From Prevotella sp. (lineage in GTDB: Bacteria; Bacteroidota; Bacteroidia; Bacteroidales; Bacteroidaceae), in contig JAFRYZ010000037.1 in assembly GCA_017442825.1 (NCBI GenBank), positions 40,585 to 104,584 on the forward strand: a stretch of DNA of 64,000 bases, given 5' to 3'. How positions within the stretch are numbered: position 1 is the first letter of the stretch; each line of letters starts with the position of its first letter. The notes beneath the pieces were generated by a model. It had not been told where the DNA came from, did no database searches, and saw only the letters and a list, made by a program, of their open reading frames with translations. Shown piece after piece: positions 60,258-64,000 of the stretch. Both the position numbers and the translations under genes were made by a program.

Positions 60258-60273
60258 TGGCACATGGTTTGTT
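60258..60273 (+). promoter_or_regulatory. Sigma-54-like promoter upstream of dnaK
   Basis: TGGCACATGGTTTGTT matches the sigma-54 consensus TGGCACGNNNNTTGCW at all but two of the fixed positions, including the -24 GG. No TAnnTTTG box is seen upstream of dnaK. The start would be about 50 bases before the ATG. Confidence 0.5.
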
Positions 60274-60335
60274 TTTGTCATATCGGACACACATGTCCAT
60301 CCAAACGCATATTAATAACAAAAAAAATAAGAATT

Positions 60336-62243
60336 ATGGGAAAGATTATTGGAATTGACTTAGGTACAACCAACAGCTGTGTTGCCGTTTTCGAAGGTAA
60401 CGAGCCTGTTGTCATTGCAAACAGCGAAGGAAAGCGTACCACTCCTTCAGTTATCGGTTTCGTCGAAGGTGGCGAGCGCAAGGTGGGCGATCCTGCCAAG
60501 CGTCAGGCCATCACCAATCCGAAGAACACCGTTTACTCAATCAAGCGCTTCATGGGTGAAACCTACGCACAGTCGCAGAAAGAGGCTGAGCGCGTACCGT
60601 TCACCGTTGTCAACGAAGGCGGCTATCCGCGTGTTGACATCGACGGGCGCAAATACACTCCGCAGGAAATCTCCGCTATGGTGCTGCAGAAGATGAAGAA
60701 GACCGCCGAGGACTATCTCGGACAAGAGGTGACCGACGCCGTCATCACCGTACCAGCCTACTTCTCCGACTCACAGCGCCAGGCTACGAAGGAAGCAGGA
60801 CAGATTGCCGGCCTCAACGTTCAGCGTATCGTCAACGAGCCTACAGCTGCCGCTTTGGCATACGGTGTTGATAAAGCCAACAAAGACATGAAGATTGCCG
60901 TCTTCGACCTGGGTGGCGGTACCTTCGATATCTCTATCCTCGAGTTTGGCGGTGGCGTCTTCGAAGTACTCTCTACCAATGGTGACACCCACCTCGGTGG
61001 TGACGACTTCGACCAGGTTATCATCGACTGGCTCGTCAACGACTTCAAGAGCGCCGAAGGCATCGACCTCTCCAAAGACCCGATGGCTATGCAGCGACTG
61101 AAGGAAGCCGCCGAGAAAGCAAAAATCGAGCTGTCCAGCACCACATCAACCGAAATCAACCTGCCGTATATCACAGCAGAAGGCGGAGTGCCCAAGCACT
61201 TGGTAAAGACTTTGACCTGTGCTCAGTTCGAGCAGTTGGCTCACGACCTCATCCAGGCATGTCTCGTACCTTGCCAGAACGCTATCCGCGATGCAAAACT
61301 TTCTACAAGCGACATCGACGAAGTCATCCTCGTTGGTGGTTCCAGCCGTATTCCCGCCGTTCAGACCCTCGTCAAGAACTACTTCGGCAAAGAACCTTCA
61401 AAGGGAGTCAACCCCGATGAAGTCGTAGCCGTAGGAGCATCCATCCAGGGAGCCATCCTGAACAAGGAAGGCGGCGTAGGCGACATCGTACTTCTCGACG
61501 TCACCCCGCTGACCCTCGGTATCGAGACCCTCGGTGGCGTGATGACAAAGCTCATCGAAGCCAACACCACCATCCCCTGCAAGAAGAGCGAGACCTTCTC
61601 TACTGCAGCCGACAACCAGACAGAAGTGACCATCCACGTGCTGCAAGGCGAGCGCCCGATGGCAGCCCAGAACAAGTCCATCGGACAGTTCAACCTTACT
61701 GGTATTGCCCCAGCCCGTCGCGGTGTGCCACAGATTGAAGTAACCTTCGACATCGACGCCAACGGAATCCTCAACGTCAGCGCTAAGGACAAAGCCACAG
61801 GTAAAGAGCAGAGCATCCGCATCGAAGCTTCCAGCGGTCTGAGCGAAGACGAGATCAACCGCATGAAGGCAGAGGCAGAGCAGAATGCCGAGAATGACAA
61901 GAAAGAGCGTGAGCGCATCGACAAGCTCAACCAAGCCGACTCGATGATCTTTACCACCGAGAACTTCCTCAAGGACAACGGCGACAAGATTCCTGCCGAC
62001 CAGAAGCCAGGCATCGAGAGCGCCCTCCAGACCTTAAAGGATGCTCACAAGAGCGGCGACGTAGCAGCTATCGACAATGCTATCAACAACCTCAACCAAG
62101 TCATGCAGGCAGCCAGCCAGCAGATGTACCAGCAGGCAGGTCCCCAGCCCGGTCCCGACATGAATGCCGGACAGCAGGCACAGCAAGAAAGCCCGAAGCA
62201 GGACGACACCATCCAGGATGCCGACTTCGAGGAGGTTAAATAA
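60336..62243 (+). CDS. dnaK: Chaperone DnaK (Hsp70)
   Basis: This 635-residue ATP-dependent chaperone has the family signatures [15 protein letters not shown] (phosphate 1), IFDISIL-type [15 protein letters not shown] (phosphate 2) and [14 protein letters not shown], followed by the substrate-binding domain and a helical lid. The C-terminus ends with the DnaK-typical Gln-rich tail and [12 protein letters not shown]. The start at 60336 (MGKIIGID) is canonical; an upstream reading from 60264 is not supported. No grpE or dnaJ is adjacent. Confidence 0.98.
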   Translation: MGKIIGIDLGTTNSCVAVFEGNEPVVIANSEGKRTTPSVIGFVEGGERKVGDPAKRQAITNPKNTVYSIKRFMGETYAQSQKEAERVPFTVVNEGGYPRVDIDGRKYTPQEISAMVLQKMKKTAEDYLGQEVTDAVITVPAYFSDSQRQATKEAGQIAGLNVQRIVNEPTAAALAYGVDKANKDMKIAVFDLGGGTFDISILEFGGGVFEVLSTNGDTHLGGDDFDQVIIDWLVNDFKSAEGIDLSKDPMAMQRLKEAAEKAKIELSSTTSTEINLPYITAEGGVPKHLVKTLTCAQFEQLAHDLIQACLVPCQNAIRDAKLSTSDIDEVILVGGSSRIPAVQTLVKNYFGKEPSKGVNPDEVVAVGASIQGAILNKEGGVGDIVLLDVTPLTLGIETLGGVMTKLIEANTTIPCKKSETFSTAADNQTEVTIHVLQGERPMAAQNKSIGQFNLTGIAPARRGVPQIEVTFDIDANGILNVSAKDKATGKEQSIRIEASSGLSEDEINRMKAEAEQNAENDKKERERIDKLNQADSMIFTTENFLKDNGDKIPADQKPGIESALQTLKDAHKSGDVAAIDNAINNLNQVMQAASQQMYQQAGPQPGPDMNAGQQAQQESPKQDDTIQDADFEEVK

Positions 62244-62273
62244 AGTACATCAATTAGTACATCATCAAATACG

Positions 62274-62310
62274 AAACAGCGTGTAACTTTTGTTACACGC
62301 TGTTTTTAGT
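62274..62310 (+). terminator. dnaK terminator
   Basis: A 14-bp stem AAACAGCGTGTAAC / GTTACACGCTGTTT with a TTTT loop and a T run. Confidence 0.9.
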
Positions 62311-62409
62311 ATTCTATCCATTCTTATCTTCTTTTTGCTAGTTGTTGCGCCAAAAAGTTCGGGGACATCCATACAATAGAGAACAAGCGAAAAACATAGA
62401 ATTTTACGA

Positions 62410-62454
62410 TTTAAGTGCGATTTTTGCGAGAAGGTAGCAAAAATCGCACTTAAA
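62410..62454. repeat. 18-bp perfect inverted repeat
   Basis: TTTAAGTGCGATTTTTGC (62410-62427), a 9-base spacer and its exact reverse complement (62437-62454). It lacks a T tail and comes after a terminator, so it is probably a repeat element or protein-binding site, not a terminator. Confidence 0.9.
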
Positions 62455-62679
62455 ACATGGCTAGAACTCGATTTGAACATTTTCTCCTTGGTCAACAACA
62501 GAAAATAAAAGCATGGATTATAAAAGTGTCAACATTGGCAGAAATTTAATGTAGGAGTGATATTACTTGTCAATACGAGTAATATCAGTAATATGAGTAA
62601 TAAACATAAAAAATTGCTTAAAACGCAAATAAAGAAATAGAAAACAATAAAAATATGTGATTATTTCAGAGAAAAGCTG

Positions 62680-62688
62680 TACCTTTGC
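62680..62688 (+). promoter_or_regulatory. -7 box of the Xre-AlbA_2 pair
   Basis: TACCTTTGC, 28 bases before the Xre ATG. Confidence 0.7.
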
Positions 62689-62715
62689 ATCATAAACAAC
62701 GATAGAAAGAAATAA

Positions 62716-62925
62716 ATGGCACAGGACATCAATCGGCTGAAGGTTGTTTTAGCCGAACAAAAGAGAACCAATAAATGGTTGGCCGAGGAGTTGGGGAAAG
62801 ACCCTGCATCAGTGAGTAAGTGGTGCACCAATGCATCTCAGCCTAGCTTGGAAACACTGGTGGAAATCGCCAGGAGTCTCAATGTGGATGTGAAGGATTT
62901 GCTTTGGTCAACGAAAGAGCGATAA
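62716..62925 (+). CDS. Small Xre/Cro-family DNA-binding protein
   Basis: This 69-residue protein is one helix-turn-helix domain: NRLKVVLAEQKRTNKWLAEELGKDPASVSKWCTNASQPSLETLVEIARSLNVDVKDLL. It has no other domain. Proteins of this type sit before restriction or AlbA_2-type genes in Bacteroidota and probably repress their own operon. The AlbA_2 gene follows 16 bases downstream. Confidence 0.9.
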   Translation: MAQDINRLKVVLAEQKRTNKWLAEELGKDPASVSKWCTNASQPSLETLVEIARSLNVDVKDLLWSTKER

Positions 62926-62941
62926 ATAAACAACCGGGAAT

Positions 62942-64000
62942 ATGAGACTACCAATCAACATAGAAGAACTTCTGAGCGGACGAGCTGTAGAAGGTGACCG
63001 CATAGAATACAAGACTGGCTGGAACCCTGATGCCATCTACCGCACCATTTGTGCATTCGCCAATGACTTCGACGAAACTGGCGGCGGTTATATCGTGGTG
63101 GGAGTTAAGGAAGAGAACGGCCACGCCATTAGACCTGTTACAGGTATTGATCCCAACCAGATAGAACCTATCGAGAAGGATATGGTAGGGTATAACAACC
63201 TGATGCGTCCGTACTATCAGCCCCGATTGTATATAGAGGAGGTAGATGGAAAGACGGTTCTTGTTATAAAGGTTTCTCCAGGTGAACGCAGGCCATACAA
63301 AGTGCCTGACCAAATAACGGCGAAACAGAAGACATACAACTACTACATCCGCTACAATAGTAGCAGTATCGTTCCGAAAGACGAATACGAGCGAGAATTG
63401 ATAAACCTCGCAAATCGTATGCCTTTTGATGACCGTGGAAACGACGACATTAAACTGACGGATATATCGCCACTGCTCTTGCATGATTATCTCGTGAAGG
63501 TTAAGAGCAGCCTTGCTGACATTTCGTTGACAGACCACATGGAGGATGTGCTGAAGCAGATGGACTTATTAGAGGCTGTGCCAGAAGGATGGCGCATCAA
63601 AAATGTCGCAGCGATGATGTTTTCCGAACGGCCTGACCGTTTCTTCCGTCAAGCTCAGATTGAAATAGTTCTTTTCCCTGAAGGTAGAGAAAAGAATCCC
63701 AATAACCTGATTGAAGTGGAACCCATTAGGGGCAGTGTGCCGCAGATGATAGAGAAGGCGTTGAGTTATCTGAACACCAATGTCATCAAGAAACAGATTA
63801 TTAAGCCCAAGGACAGGGCGCAATCCATAACATTCTTCAACTACCCCTATCAGGCTCTGGAAGAAGCTGTTGTCAATAGTCTGTATCATAGAGATTGGAC
63901 GATTCGGGAACCTGTTGAAATCACCATAGAACCTGAACGCATATCCATTCTCAGTTTCTCTGGCCCCAACCATACCATTCCGATGGAGGCTGTCCAGAAA
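62942..64000 (+). CDS. AlbA_2 (Schlafen-like) DNA-binding/ATPase-type protein, 3' end outside window
   Basis: The frame opens at ATG 62942 and is still open at 64000 (353 codons). The N-terminus (RLPINIEELLSGRAVEGDRIEYKTGW, then AFANDFDETGGGYIVVGVKEE) is the AlbA_2 domain, with the E-Y-K and G-G-G-Y-I-V-x-G-V pattern. From about residue 215 it becomes an HATPase_c_4-type region (NYPYQALEEAVVNSLYHRDW). Such proteins are often annotated as transcriptional regulators or ATP-binding proteins, sometimes near restriction genes. With the Xre gene it forms a small operon. Any further genes lie outside the window. Confidence 0.88.
   Translation, partial: MRLPINIEELLSGRAVEGDRIEYKTGWNPDAIYRTICAFANDFDETGGGYIVVGVKEENGHAIRPVTGIDPNQIEPIEKDMVGYNNLMRPYYQPRLYIEEVDGKTVLVIKVSPGERRPYKVPDQITAKQKTYNYYIRYNSSSIVPKDEYERELINLANRMPFDDRGNDDIKLTDISPLLLHDYLVKVKSSLADISLTDHMEDVLKQMDLLEAVPEGWRIKNVAAMMFSERPDRFFRQAQIEIVLFPEGREKNPNNLIEVEPIRGSVPQMIEKALSYLNTNVIKKQIIKPKDRAQSITFFNYPYQALEEAVVNSLYHRDWTIREPVEITIEPERISILSFSGPNHTIPMEAVQK

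Larger units (their letters stand above)
62244..62715. other. Non-coding stretch between dnaK and the Xre gene
   Basis: No gene is supported. It contains the dnaK terminator, a long inverted repeat at 62410-62454, an AT-rich run including (GTAATATNAGTAATA)-like repeats at 62570-62605, and the -7 box of the Xre gene. Confidence 0.8.

Overview
The window looks like chromosome of a Bacteroidota bacterium of the Prevotella/Bacteroidales type. Many genes carry the Bacteroidota promoter signature (a -7 box TAnnTTTG, sometimes with a TTTG box 19-20 bases upstream). Other lineage markers are SprA (the type IX secretion translocon) beside ruvA, meso-diaminopimelate dehydrogenase, and a 4,660-residue secreted protein whose C-terminus resembles type IX sorting signals. 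No rRNA, tRNA, CRISPR array, insertion sequence or prophage was recognised.

Layout. 1-3.2 kb: end of an acyl-CoA dehydrogenase, guanine deaminase, a SemiSWEET-type sugar transporter and purN. 3.3-12.6 kb: an aromatic 2-oxoacid block: indolepyruvate:ferredoxin oxidoreductase (iorAB), a PLP aminotransferase, an ADP-forming acyl-CoA synthetase on the opposite strand, two phenylacetate-CoA ligases and a tandem ACT protein. These could interconvert aromatic amino acids, aryl pyruvates, arylacetyl-CoAs and arylacetates in either direction. 12.6-29.5 kb: mutY, a 66-residue protein, the giant secreted protein and a YhcG-type nuclease. 29.5-30.5 kb: a gene-poor stretch with a possible structured RNA and a 22-bp hairpin array. 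30.5-41.9 kb: dacB, nadB, sprA, ruvA. 42-49.5 kb: ddh, an exported C1 peptidase, dxs, trkA, trkH. 49.5-53 kb: an ATPase/DUF4435 pair resembling the PARIS defence architecture, an EamA permease and a LuxR-type regulator. 53-62.2 kb: metY, cysK, a conserved hypothetical, carboxynorspermidine dehydrogenase, recA, two lipoproteins, dnaK. 62.2-64 kb: a small Xre regulator and an AlbA_2-type protein cut by the window end.

The most unusual property is not one gene but the density and variety of short repeats that enter coding sequence. At least nine arrays have a 9-bp period but different unit sequences. Some lie between genes and others are read in frame as (K/S)-D-x tripeptides inside acyl-CoA synthetase, MutY and DacB. 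Palindromic or MITE-like elements are also translated inside IorA, MutY and YhcG, and G/C-rich palindromes related to the one at the mutY 3' end recur between genes. A hairpin-plus-promoter repeat sits upstream of both dxs and the gene at 55.8 kb and appears to supply their -7 boxes. All assignments are from reading the sequence; no database search was possible.
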